The translations under genes were made by a program, and so were the position numbers. DNA of 41,803 nt from positions 32,652 through 74,454 of the forward strand of contig JBNGIQ010006880.1 in the NCBI GenBank assembly GCA_049999765.1, read 5' to 3'. Of the stretch, positions 1-9,033 are shown piece by piece. Position 1 is the stretch's first letter. Every line of letters starts with the position of its first letter. The stretch is from Phaeoceros laevis. Taxonomy: Eukaryota; Anthocerotophyta; Anthocerotopsida; Notothyladales. The notes beneath the pieces were generated by a model, which ran no database searches, was not told where the DNA came from, and was given only the letters and a program-made list of their open reading frames with translations.

Positions 1-569
1 GACTTATACTTGTAGGGAGGGGGAGGAGGAGACTTGTAGACATAGGGAGGAGGGGGAGGAGACTTGTAGTAGTACTTCTTGGGAGGAGGAGGAGGAGACT
101 TGTACTTGTACACCGGAGGCTTGCTGGGCTTGTGGTGGTGAGGCTTGTAAGGCTTCCTGGGCTTGTGATGGGGCTTGTGAGGCTTCCTGGGCTTGTGATG
201 AGGCTTGTAAGGCTTGTGAGGGCGCTTCACAGGCTTGTGAGGCTTGTAGGGATGATGCTTCTTGGGAGGCTTGGGGTAGTGCGGCGCCGGCTTGGGATGG
301 TACGACTTCGGAGCCGGCTTGGGATGGTGGTAAGGCTTGGGATGGTGGTGCGGATGCGCCACCGGCTTCGGCTTCTTCAAGTAGTGCCCATGCCCAGGCT
401 TCGTCTCGTACTTCCTGTGAAGAGGAGCACCCCTCGGCTTGAACTTGTACTTGGGCTCGCCGTAGCTCGCCACTTCCTGATCGGCCTCAGCGAATTGCAA
501 CGACCCGGAAATGGCCACAAGTGCCAGAAGCAGCACCTGTAGCAGCAGCAGGACGTTGAATGACGCCAT
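1..569 (-). CDS. Extensin/proline-rich cell-wall protein, 3' end outside window
   Basis: Read on the minus strand from the ATG at 569, this frame stays open to the window edge, so the protein is at least 189 residues and its C-terminus is missing. Residues 1 to about 27 form a hydrophobic signal peptide with a likely cut after FAEA. A short Lys/Tyr/Gly-rich stretch follows, then a long His/Lys/Pro region of KPHK and HHPKP units, and from about residue 150 classical extensin units: SPPPPP blocks separated by YKYK, KKYYYK and YVYK. In this family the prolines after Ser are hydroxylated and arabinosylated, and the Tyr motifs cross-link the protein into the wall. Location in the wall is inferred from these motifs. 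The frame has no intron, as is usual for extensins. The His-rich block is less usual and could bind metal or pectin; that is speculation. Confidence 0.85.
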   Translation of the reverse strand, partial: MASFNVLLLLQVLLLALVAISGSLQFAEADQEVASYGEPKYKFKPRGAPLHRKYETKPGHGHYLKKPKPVAHPHHHPKPYHHPKPAPKSYHPKPAPHYPKPPKKHHPYKPHKPVKRPHKPYKPHHKPRKPHKPHHKPRKPYKPHHHKPSKPPVYKYKSPPPPPKKYYYKSPPPPPYVYKSPPPPPYKYK

Positions 570-985
570 GGCCCGGGCCTCACAATCGCAATGCCTGCAC
601 CCTGTCAGTTCAGAAGACGCATTGATCAGTTCCACTAGCCTGTTGCAAGTGAAGTTGATGCACAACCCAACTGCAATCTGTAAACACTCAGACGATTCCA
701 AACGGACAGAAACATGGGATCCAAGCTCAACACAAAAACAATGCCAAGCTTCAGGAGCTCGCATTCCGCTACTGAACTCATATCGATCAAGCACCATTCT
801 GAAACGCAACCAGTAGCATTCGAGCAGCAAAAGCTCTTCAGGAAAGAGCAGAAGATGCAGACCTGGAGGCAGGCAGGCAGGCAGAAAGAAAGAACGCGTG
901 AGTCGCCCGCGGGGGCGCTCAAGGCTGCAGCAGATGGCTGGCTCTTGCGAGCAGGTGGGAATGTCTTTCCCGGCGGAAGGACCCG

Positions 986-993
986 CTCTTATA
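986..993 (-). promoter_or_regulatory. Possible TATA box for the extensin gene
   Basis: Minus-strand TATAAGAG lies about 420 bp upstream of the extensin ATG. It would imply a long leader of nearly 400 nt. This is a motif match only. Confidence 0.3.
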
Positions 994-1784
994 CCTGCCG
1001 CGGGAGACCACTTCGTGGCCAGGCGAACCATAAACAGTGGGTTAGAACTGGTCGCAGTTACCACCGCCGAGTCCGACCGGGTCTTCAGGAACACAGATTG
1101 TTTATGCACGTTCTAATTTTGCATGTCTGTGTTGCCAGCGAAGTTGAACCATGATTAGAACGTCGGTAGGTGGCTGGCCTAGCTGGAGAAATCTGCCCCT
1201 GTTCAGCTTTTGCCAGGTGCGGAGAACCGGAAGGCGAGGTTGTAGATTCCGGCTACTCGGCCCCCTTGTTTTGGCCAAGCCTCCACCTTTCCTCTACCCG
1301 TTTTTTCGCGAAATGTGGTCTCATTGAAGAAGTGCGTTTGATGAGTGCCAGCCAAACCGTGCTATTTGAAGTGTCTGTGTCCTTGATGAGTGCGCCTCAG
1401 TGCCAGAGGGTGCGACTTGATATGAACACGCCCAATTCCTTTTTGTGTCACCTGACATAGGTCTGTTCCAACTGAAGATGTCAAAGATGTAAAAACATGA
1501 ACCAGAAGTTCCTCCAAGGATTCACAAGGACCACATATTTGTGGTGTGCCTTCTAGTTGAATGTTTGTGTTTTACCAAAAGCATGCCTTGCAGCCAAGTT
1601 TTGAAATGTACACTTGCCAGACGTGAAATGTACACTCGGGGAGTCGGGGTACTCGGATGGGTGACCTCCGCTTCTCGCAAGTCATGTTTCTGGTTTTCAG
1701 AACGTGTGAGAATGTTGCCTAACAACATTGGCGCGTGTAAGTTTAAAACCACTACACGGTATAAGCCCCCTTGTTAAAGTTGAT
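994..1784. other. Intergenic, no gene seen
   Basis: Only short, unrelated open frames occur here on either strand. None has a recognisable domain, good splice sites or coding-like composition. Confidence 0.6.
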
Positions 1785-2010
1785 TCAAGGTGGTAGCCCT
1801 GAAGGGTTGACAGCAGCAAGCCTCACGGTTGTAGGCCCGAAGGGTAACACCTCGGTCCCCAACCGTGAGACCTCGGTCCCTGGATGCGGTCGCAAACTAA
1901 TATGTCCCCGGATAGGAGCTCCCGGCTGCCGGTCGTAATACCTGGCGAGATGTTCAATTCCCATGTAGAGCTCATTAAACACCATAATCTTCCTACTACT
2001 AGTACTCTGG
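1785..2010 (+). repeat. Dispersed SINE-like repeat, copy A
   Basis: This copy shares its 3' part with two more at about 25975-26120 and 26133-26302: GTTCAATTCCCAT, then a stretch containing TAAACACCATAATC, then a CTACTACTA tail. GTTCAATTCC fits the Pol III B-box consensus, and a GGTAGCCC-like stretch upstream could be a weak A box. The short simple-repeat tail is also SINE-like. The tRNA-derived origin is inference; the repetition itself is seen directly. Confidence 0.6.
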
Positions 2011-2490
2011 AGTGGCAAGCCGTCTTGTCGGCAGCAGGATTTTCCAAACTCAACTCTTGAGGTTCCTTGGAGGCTCCAACTTCCATGGCAGCCACTACGT
2101 CATAGAATCCTTCAAGTGACCACATTCTGAATCCTGACGTCGTCAGCTGTTTAATTTGCACATAGCCTACAATCATAGATTCCAGTTTTGAAGCATATGA
2201 TACCTTCGCCAATTGCAAGTGTTACAGAATGTTGCTGCTCACATATTATCTCACAATCTCGGTGACAGTTTGACCATTCTGCGTTATCACCCATGCATCC
2301 TCTAACTTCTTTCCATGGACGGAACATCTCACAAGGCAAAATCATGGAACTTGGGTATCGAGGCCTTCACATAAACACACAATTGGCAGGCAGTACTGGG
2401 TGTGGAGGTGAAATGGAATGTCAATAACCTTTTCTGACCTGACTGGACACTGCTAGAACGTATATTCCATGTCAGCATATAACACACATG
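2011..2490. other. Intergenic, no gene seen
   Basis: Nothing recognisable lies between the SINE-like repeat and the 3' end of the reductase gene. Part of it is presumably reductase 3' UTR. Confidence 0.5.
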
Positions 2491-2546
2491 CACGCCCACT
2501 CCAACTATATTAGAGCTGCACGCCCACTCCAACTGTATTAGAGCTA
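2491..2546. repeat. 28-bp tandem duplication abutting the reductase stop codon
   Basis: Two 28-bp units, 2491-2518 and 2519-2546, start with CACGCCCACTCCAACT and differ at two positions. The repeat ends exactly beside the stop codon of the minus-strand reductase gene. Confidence 0.8.
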
Positions 2547-4160
2547 TTAGAGCTTCCCTTGACCAACGTTGTTCAAAAACTTTCCGTCCTCTAACGACGC
2601 AACGGCTTCTTTGATCGATTCTTCAATTGACTGAAGTTCCAAGCCCAGCTCTTCTCGAACTTTCTTGTTTGAAAGCCGATATCCTTTATCTCTAGGTTCG
2701 CCTGGGACAGCCGGCCTGCAATTTTCATGTGTAGTTAGTATATAGGTATTTGAAAAACAAAATGGGAGGTTCGGTTGTCTCCGGAGCAGCATTCAAAGAG
2801 CACATGATAACAAGAGCTTACTTTGCAACGACTGGGTACTCGGGGTACAGTTTTTGAAGCAGACTCACAATGTCCCCCATGTGAGTTACCTCTTGCGATA
2901 CGATATACCTGCCAGATGCTTGGGGATTCTCGTAAGCTAGAATATGTGCAAGAGCAACATCTTTCACACTCACAAACCCAAATGCTCGATTCAAATAGGT
3001 CTCACTTCCTGCAAGGACAACAAGGATGTGAGTCAGAACAATAACAACGAGCAAGAGTTGTTGGATGGTGCCAAGGTGCTGGGAGGTGTGGGTGTAAGGT
3101 CAAGTTACACCTTGAAGGAAGTCGCGAATTGTTTGTGAACTGGTATTCAGTGTAGGCTGGAGAAGAGGCCCAACCACCATGGATGGATTGATAGCCACCA
3201 AATCTAAGTTGTTCTCTTTTGCAAAGTTCCAAGCCTCTCGTTCTGCCAAAGTCTTGGATAGAGGATACCAGAACTGTCCGGAAAAATAAAGCAGCATCCT
3301 GGGGTTAGTTCCAGTTTAAAACGTGGCGAAACTAACACTTACACAGGCAGGCAAAATGTTTAGTTTACCTTGTTCCTCTGGCAGAACTCAGAATCGCTCC
3401 AGTATGTCTCATCCACTTCCTCTATTGCTGATATGTCGCTTCTATAGGCAATGGAGGCTATAGAGGATGTGAGAACTACTCGCCTGACACTCTTGGCATT
3501 AGAGGCAGCTCTCAACACGTTCAACGTCCCTTTCACAGCTGGGTCGAGCAAATCTTTCTGCCCCAAGACAAAAAGATGCTCACCGAGTCAACATGAGACA
3601 TTCACTTTAAAGACATACTGGACATCGGAAGGTGGTTCAGCCAGGTGCCTTTCTCTGTGAACACAAGACAATCTATATTTCGAAGCAATCTATGTTTGAA
3701 AGAAATCTATGTTTCAAAAGCCAACCTGAGGATCAGTGATAGCATAGAAAAACGGGGATGCAGTGTGGAAAACTGCATCACAACCGTGCACTGCAGCATC
3801 GAAGGAGCCTTCCTCAAGGAGTTCTGCCCTGAAGAGCTGAAGCCTTTCTTTAGCCCCAGGTAGTGCTTGCAAATGTCTTGTTTTTATGGCACTCTCTGAC
3901 AAGCACAACAGCAGAGGCACAAAGTAAGGCCAAAAGCTCTAATACAGTACGTGTCGTAAACTCACAAGTGCTTCACGTATCTCCTAAATTCCTAACAAAT
4001 TTGACGCACTCCCAGAAATAGCTCGAGAAGAAAGGATGAAAGAAGAACCAGGGTCTCGGACTGTGGCTCGGACAAGGTAGCCTCTGTCTAGGAGCAGCTT
4101 CACCACCCAGGATGCGATAAATCCGGACGCCCCCGTCACGCACACTAGTTTGCCCGCCAT
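2547..4160 (-). CDS. CCR/DFR-like NADPH-dependent reductase (extended SDR family)
   Basis: Six exons on the minus strand: 4160-4049, 3895-3726, 3557-3369, 3273-3111, 3008-2822 and 2715-2547. All introns are GT-AG and the phases agree, giving 990 nt and 329 residues, the usual length of cinnamoyl-CoA reductase relatives. An upstream ATG at 4178 is in frame, but [14 protein letters not shown] is the usual family start. Seen: the nucleotide-binding motif GASGFIA near the N-terminus, the catalytic Ser region VLTSSIAS, the Tyr-x3-Lys pair in [11 protein letters not shown], and [16 protein letters not shown]. The bona fide CCR signature NWYCYGK is replaced by FWYPLSK, so it is more likely a CCR-like, phenylacetaldehyde-reductase-like or alkylpyrone-reductase-like enzyme than the lignin CCR. 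It is expected to be cytosolic and to reduce an aldehyde, ketone or CoA ester with NADPH; the substrate is unknown. Confidence 0.92.
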
Positions 4161-4457
4161 GCTTTCCCTAAACAACAAACAGATACTACCACATTACCAC
4201 GATGCCTGAACTTCACAGTAGGATCGAGGTCACGAGGTTCATGCTCACTACTGAGTGTGGGCCCCATTCGATGCCAAGCCCTCCCTTCCTCCCACGTCGG
4301 CCCTATCTTTCTATTCATGCATAGAAGTCGTTGTGTTGCATAAGACAGTTATTGCTCTGCTCATGCAGCTCATGTGAGAAACTGTAACTGTGCAACGTCT
4401 GTTCAGTTCGCAGCCGTCAAGCAGCCTCAGCGGCCCAGTTCTTCGGTTTTTTTGGTT
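4161..4457. other. Spacer between reductase 5' end and PPR 3' end
   Basis: About 300 bp that must hold the reductase promoter and the 3' UTR of the PPR gene. No clear TATA box or other element was recognised. Confidence 0.5.
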
Positions 4458-7400
4458 TTACCCCAAGCTCGACAGTAAATCCTTCCTTCTTATCAAATCA
4501 AGTACATGGTCCCGTTGAATATGCTTGCAACTTCCAGCCACAAAAGTCCTTAAATCGTGTTCATGCTCAATCCAACTACAGCCCGGCTTCTTCCATAAAC
4601 TTTGCCGTGAGTCCTTCACCGTCATTGCATGGTCCCAGAGGCCAGCATCAGCATAGATAGTGGACATCAGGAAATATGCTGCAGAATGTTCTGGCTGCAG
4701 ACGCCGTGCACAATCAAAGGCCCGTTGGCCCAGCACTACCTTGCCATGCTTCCTGCAGGCACCTAGCAAACACAACCATAAGGCAAGATTGGGTGGCACT
4801 GGCATTGATGACAGCAAATCTTCCACCTCAGTAAAGTATCCTGCTCGCCCTAGAAGGTCCACCATACTGACGAAATGTTCCACCTCTGGAGAAATGTCAT
4901 GATCTCTGATCATGGCCTCAAAGCACTCGACGCCTTTGTCCACAAGTCCAGCATGGCTGCAGGCTGAAAGAATGGAGAGACAAGTAACTCTGTCTGGCTT
5001 GATCCCTGCCAGTTGCAGTTCCTCGTAGCACCTTAGACTTGCACTATGGTTTCCTTGTCTGGCATAACCAGCAATCAATGCAGTCCAGGAAACGACATCA
5101 GGCTGGAGCAGTGCATCAAACAAAGTTTGGGCATCCGCCATGCTTCCACATCTCCCATATGTATTAATTAAAGTATTAGCCAGCAGAAGGCTCCATTTAA
5201 TTGGTTTGCGTATAAGGTTGCCATGAATCTGCCTACAGACGTCCAAGCCTCCTGTATTGCTGCAGGCCTGCAGAATGCAAATGGTGGCAGTTTCATCCAG
5301 GCTCACACTCTCTACTTCCATCTGCTTGTAAAGCTCTAGTACTTTCTCACTTTGGCCCTGCTGATTGCATATTGCAAGCATCACATTCCAGGACAACACA
5401 TTGCGCTGCAACAGCCCATGAAAGACATCCTCTGCATCCACAATCTTTCCACACTTCCCGTACATACTGATCAGAGTATTACCTACGAACACATTTGAAT
5501 CACAACCCTCTTGTCGAGCACGAGTATGGATGGCCCTTCCCTTTTCTAAAAGGGAGAGAGTGGGGTATTGTTGGTTGACTACAACATCGTCCTTAGCTGC
5601 AAGCATGCAACATGCTCGCAGTGCGCTTACAAAGGTTCGAACAGTTGCACCCACGCCTTCCTCCTGCATTTGTTCGTACAGCTGCAAAGCCTTCTCTGCG
5701 TGGCCCTGCTCAACATGTGCGGAGAGCATCGCATTCCATGACACCACATCTCGTTGTAACAACCCATCGAACACCTTTTGTGCATCCACAATGCTCCCAC
5801 ACTTTCCATACATGCTGATTAGGGTGTTACCAATAAATACATCACACTCACAACCCTTTCTCTGAGCATCTGCATGTATTGCTCGTCCCTTTTCTAAAGC
5901 CAATTCTATGACAGATTGCCCATTTACAACGTCAGCATTCTCAGCAAGCATGCCACATGCTTGAAGTGCGATAACATAACTCCAAACATCTGGACTGACG
6001 CCTTGTGCTGGCATCTGTTCATACAGTTCCAAGGCCTTGACTGCTTGGCCATTCTGAACATATGCTCCAAGCAAGGCAGTCCATGCAACCACACTGTTTC
6101 TGGAAAGCCCATGAAATACATACTGTGCATCTATGCTGCTTCCACACTTCCCATACATGCCAATGAGGGTGCTACTCAAAAAGGCATCGGATTGACATCC
6201 TGTCTCGCATGCATCAGCATGTATTGCTTTTCCCAGCACTAACGACTTCACTTTCAATTGCCCATTTGCAATCTCATCCTTCTCTGCCAGCATGGCACAC
6301 GCTTGAAGCACACTGACAAACGTGCAAACATTTCGACTGATACCTTCCACTACCATGCGTTCATAGATCTGCAAAGCCTTCTCTGCTTTGTCCTGCTGAA
6401 CATATGCTGCAAGCATAGCATTCCAGGATACTACAGTGCTTTCAAGCAATCCATTAAACACAGCCTCTGCATCGAGAATGCTTCCACAGGTCCCGTACAT
6501 ACTGGCAAGTGTGTTGTTAATAAAAGTATCTGAGGCATAGGATGTGCTTGAAGCATAAGCATGTACTGTTCTCCCCTTAACCAACGAGTTCACTTTGATA
6601 AACTGTCTATCCACGTTAACACTTTTTTCAATCTCTGCAAGCATGCCACATGCTTGGATGGTCATCACAAAGGTCCGCGAATCTGGAATCTCTCCTTCAC
6701 TGCACATTCGTTCATACAACTTCAAAGCCGTGTCTGCTTGGCCCTGCTCTACATAGGCTGACAAAATAGCGTTCCATGACACAATGTCACGCTGAGACAA
6801 CCCGTCAAACACACACTGGGCATCCAAACTGCTCCCACACTTCCCATACATGCTGATTAGAGTGTTCCCAACAAATAAATCTGAATCAAAACCTTTCCTT
6901 CTAGCAGCCGCATGCATTGCCCTCCCCTTTTCCAAAGACTGCACTTTGATGGTAGAATCCTCGAGCTCAACTGCACCTTCCTTCTCTGCAAGCATGCCAC
7001 AAGTTTGGAGCACACTAACGAATGCCCGAGCATCCGGAGTAGCTCCTTTCTCTTGCATTTGTTGATACAGCTGCAAAGCCTTCTCTGGTTGTCCCTGCTG
7101 AACATACGCCATAAGTATTACAGTCCAAGCCACCACATTTTCGTGCGACACCCCAAATAGCACAGATTCTGCCTCAACAAAGCTGCCACACCTTGCATAC
7201 ATACTAACAAGAGAGCTACCGACAAAGATATCGGAGTGATAACCCTTCCTGCATGCATCAGCATGAATTGCTCTCCCTGTTTCTAAAAAATTTACTCTGG
7301 AAGACTCCCCGTGCACCTCAAATTCCTTCTCTCCAAGTTGGGCACATGCTTGGAGCACGCTAACTATCGTCCGTTCATCCGGACTGATACCATCCTCCTG

Positions 7401-8135
7401 CATCTGCCTATACATCCACACGACCTTCTCTGCTTGGCCTTGATGGGCATAAGCTGCAATTATGGCAGTCCAGGACACCACATTCCGTGCAGTCAATCCA
7501 TCAAACACGCTCTGTGCATCCAAAATGCTCCCACATTTAGCATACATGTCAACGAGACACGTACCCACAAACACATCAGTGGCACACCCGTACCTGAGAG
7601 CTTCAGTATGCATGTGATTGACCACTTCGAGATCACTACAGCTGCCACAAGCTTTGAGTAGGCTGACAAAGGTGTACGCATTTGGCTTGACACCTTCCCC
7701 TTTCATAACGCAATACACATTGAGCGCCTCCTGGACTTGTCCCAAGCTCGTGTACCCAGAAATGAGGGCTGTCCAGGAGAAGACAGTTTTCTCAGGTAAC
7801 CTGTCAAATAACTGGAGCGCATCATGAAAGCTTCCGCACTTCACCAATGTGCTCACCATAAATTCACCAAGGAACCTGGTGGTATCCAGTCCGTGTCGGA
7901 CCAAATGAGCATAAACTCGCTGGGCCTGAGCCAGGGCCTTCCTTTTCATGCAAGCCTTCAAGACAGCCGTATACGCTTCCACCGCAAGTACAGTTCCCTG
8001 TTGGTCCATGACATCTAGCGCTCTGTCCACTTGTCCATCCTTGCAGAGACTTCGAATATCTTCACATGCTCTGGCAACTTCAACCGACGAAAACTTGTCC
8101 TCTCCTGCAAATCTACCCTGCAGGCCGGCATCCAT
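4458..8135 (-). CDS. Giant PLS-class PPR protein with E-type tail, no DYW domain
   Basis: One uninterrupted frame. From the ATG at 8135 (ACCATGG, strong context) it encodes about 1225 residues; an ATG at 8162 would add nine. The frame stays open further upstream without an ATG, and a good 3' splice site (TTTTCTTTGCAG) ends at 8223, so a 5' exon is possible. The protein has ten cycles of P, L and S pentatricopeptide motifs, with recurring VSWNAML, LISMYGKCGS and KALQLYEQM. Cycles 3-8 carry an enlarged L motif with a charged insert between ACGMLAEKE and SLEKGRAIHA. The C-terminus has E motifs (NLALWLCLLGACRKHGK, then GCSWIEHEHDLRTFVAG) and stops before any DYW deaminase. Family knowledge: such proteins bind organelle RNA one base per repeat, and E-class members direct C-to-U editing with a DYW partner in trans. 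The N-terminus is not clearly a targeting peptide. Confidence 0.93.
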   Translation of the reverse strand: MDAGLQGRFAGEDKFSSVEVARACEDIRSLCKDGQVDRALDVMDQQGTVLAVEAYTAVLKACMKRKALAQAQRVYAHLVRHGLDTTRFLGEFMVSTLVKCGSFHDALQLFDRLPEKTVFSWTALISGYTSLGQVQEALNVYCVMKGEGVKPNAYTFVSLLKACGSCSDLEVVNHMHTEALRYGCATDVFVGTCLVDMYAKCGSILDAQSVFDGLTARNVVSWTAIIAAYAHQGQAEKVVWMYRQMQEDGISPDERTIVSVLQACAQLGEKEFEVHGESSRVNFLETGRAIHADACRKGYHSDIFVGSSLVSMYARCGSFVEAESVLFGVSHENVVAWTVILMAYVQQGQPEKALQLYQQMQEKGATPDARAFVSVLQTCGMLAEKEGAVELEDSTIKVQSLEKGRAMHAAARRKGFDSDLFVGNTLISMYGKCGSSLDAQCVFDGLSQRDIVSWNAILSAYVEQGQADTALKLYERMCSEGEIPDSRTFVMTIQACGMLAEIEKSVNVDRQFIKVNSLVKGRTVHAYASSTSYASDTFINNTLASMYGTCGSILDAEAVFNGLLESTVVSWNAMLAAYVQQDKAEKALQIYERMVVEGISRNVCTFVSVLQACAMLAEKDEIANGQLKVKSLVLGKAIHADACETGCQSDAFLSSTLIGMYGKCGSSIDAQYVFHGLSRNSVVAWTALLGAYVQNGQAVKALELYEQMPAQGVSPDVWSYVIALQACGMLAENADVVNGQSVIELALEKGRAIHADAQRKGCECDVFIGNTLISMYGKCGSIVDAQKVFDGLLQRDVVSWNAMLSAHVEQGHAEKALQLYEQMQEEGVGATVRTFVSALRACCMLAAKDDVVVNQQYPTLSLLEKGRAIHTRARQEGCDSNVFVGNTLISMYGKCGKIVDAEDVFHGLLQRNVLSWNVMLAICNQQGQSEKVLELYKQMEVESVSLDETATICILQACSNTGGLDVCRQIHGNLIRKPIKWSLLLANTLINTYGRCGSMADAQTLFDALLQPDVVSWTALIAGYARQGNHSASLRCYEELQLAGIKPDRVTCLSILSACSHAGLVDKGVECFEAMIRDHDISPEVEHFVSMVDLLGRAGYFTEVEDLLSSMPVPPNLALWLCLLGACRKHGKVVLGQRAFDCARRLQPEHSAAYFLMSTIYADAGLWDHAMTVKDSRQSLWKKPGCSWIEHEHDLRTFVAGSCKHIQRDHVLDLIRRKDLLSSLG

Positions 8136-9033
8136 GGTTCCTTGTCCAGGATCTGCCAACATAGGTTTGCACTGATTGTTCAACGAGGAAGATTTTCTTG
8201 TTAGCTTGAGCCTTGGAGTGGTCTGCAAAGAAAATACAAATTGTTCAAGGGATCTTCGGTCCAAGCAACAGCAACATTTCGATCATCGTCTGCAACGTAT
8301 CCCCAAGGCTTTTGCAATTGTGGATGAGAATGTCCTGCCTGGTCCAGGCTGTTGTCCCAACATCCTGAGGGATTCAAGAGAAGATCCTTCGGAACCTGCT
8401 TCTGCCCCTCTTGGTAAGTGCCTCCGGGGTCGAAACCAACGACTTTCATCCTCCTGCTTCTCGTAGCAGCCGAAAAGAGGGCAGTGGCATGCCAAGCTGA
8501 GCTCGAAAATGTAGTGAATCGCCATTCCATCCGAGACGTCTGGGAATGAGCCAGATAGGAACGCGCAAACAGCAGCAAGATGGCCATATTCTCGCATGTA
8601 ACTCAGGAGTGTCTAGGCAACGACGTTGCACAAGGCTGGCTCACAAAGCACCGCGCACATTCGCAGTCGTCCATCGTCCCTCCCAACTCCAACTGAAACC
8701 TCTTCAATATGCAGAGCCGCTGGTCCGCCCAGTGCAAATTTTGAAGGTCCAGATTTCTGCCCCCAAGGGACGCGCGAAAGCTGTACTTCCTGTCGTCAGT
8801 TCATGATTTCCGACTTCGAGAGTGAACTGTCTGCCAAGCGGATAATTCATATTTTGTCCGTTGAATCGAGGGATCGGCTTTAGGTTCACGACAGGGTTAG
8901 TTCAGAGGGATGAGAGTACGACTGCTTTGTGCTGGAGGATCTGAGGTTGGACTGGATGAACAGGTTAAGGTGAGGAGACTGTGGGCCCAGGAGGTGTCAA
9001 TCACAAGACCCTGGGCGTCTTCCTGCAATCAAA
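8136..9033. other. Divergent spacer between PPR gene and NPG-like gene
   Basis: This 0.9-kb stretch separates two genes transcribed away from each other and should hold both promoters. It contains a minus-strand ATG frame of 128 residues (8587-8201) overlapping the PPR 5' end in another frame. That frame is basic and Ser-rich at first and has no recognised domain; it could be an upstream ORF, part of a 5' exon, or chance. The left arm of a 111-bp inverted repeat lies at 8818-8928. Confidence 0.5.
8818..8928 (+). repeat. Left arm of 111-bp inverted repeat pair
   Basis: This stretch equals the reverse complement of 23405-23515 with five mismatches by eye. Both copies end in a frame reading RIIHILSVESRDRL followed by a stop, and contain an ATG that begins MRVRLL. 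It could be part of an old duplicated gene or a mobile element end. Confidence 0.85.

Noticed and set aside
132-542. Plus-strand ORF rich in Arg, Leu and Val
   Set aside because: It is the antisense shadow of the extensin repeats on the other strand.
2547-4160. Bona fide lignin cinnamoyl-CoA reductase
   Set aside because: The signature NWYCYGK is replaced by FWYPLSK, so only a CCR/DFR-like assignment is supported.
4458-4700. DYW deaminase at the end of the PPR protein
   Set aside because: The frame stops soon after the E motifs; no HxE or CxxC zinc site and no DYW end is present.
5530-7160. Many plus-strand ORFs across the PPR gene
   Set aside because: They are antisense shadows repeated with the PPR periodicity.
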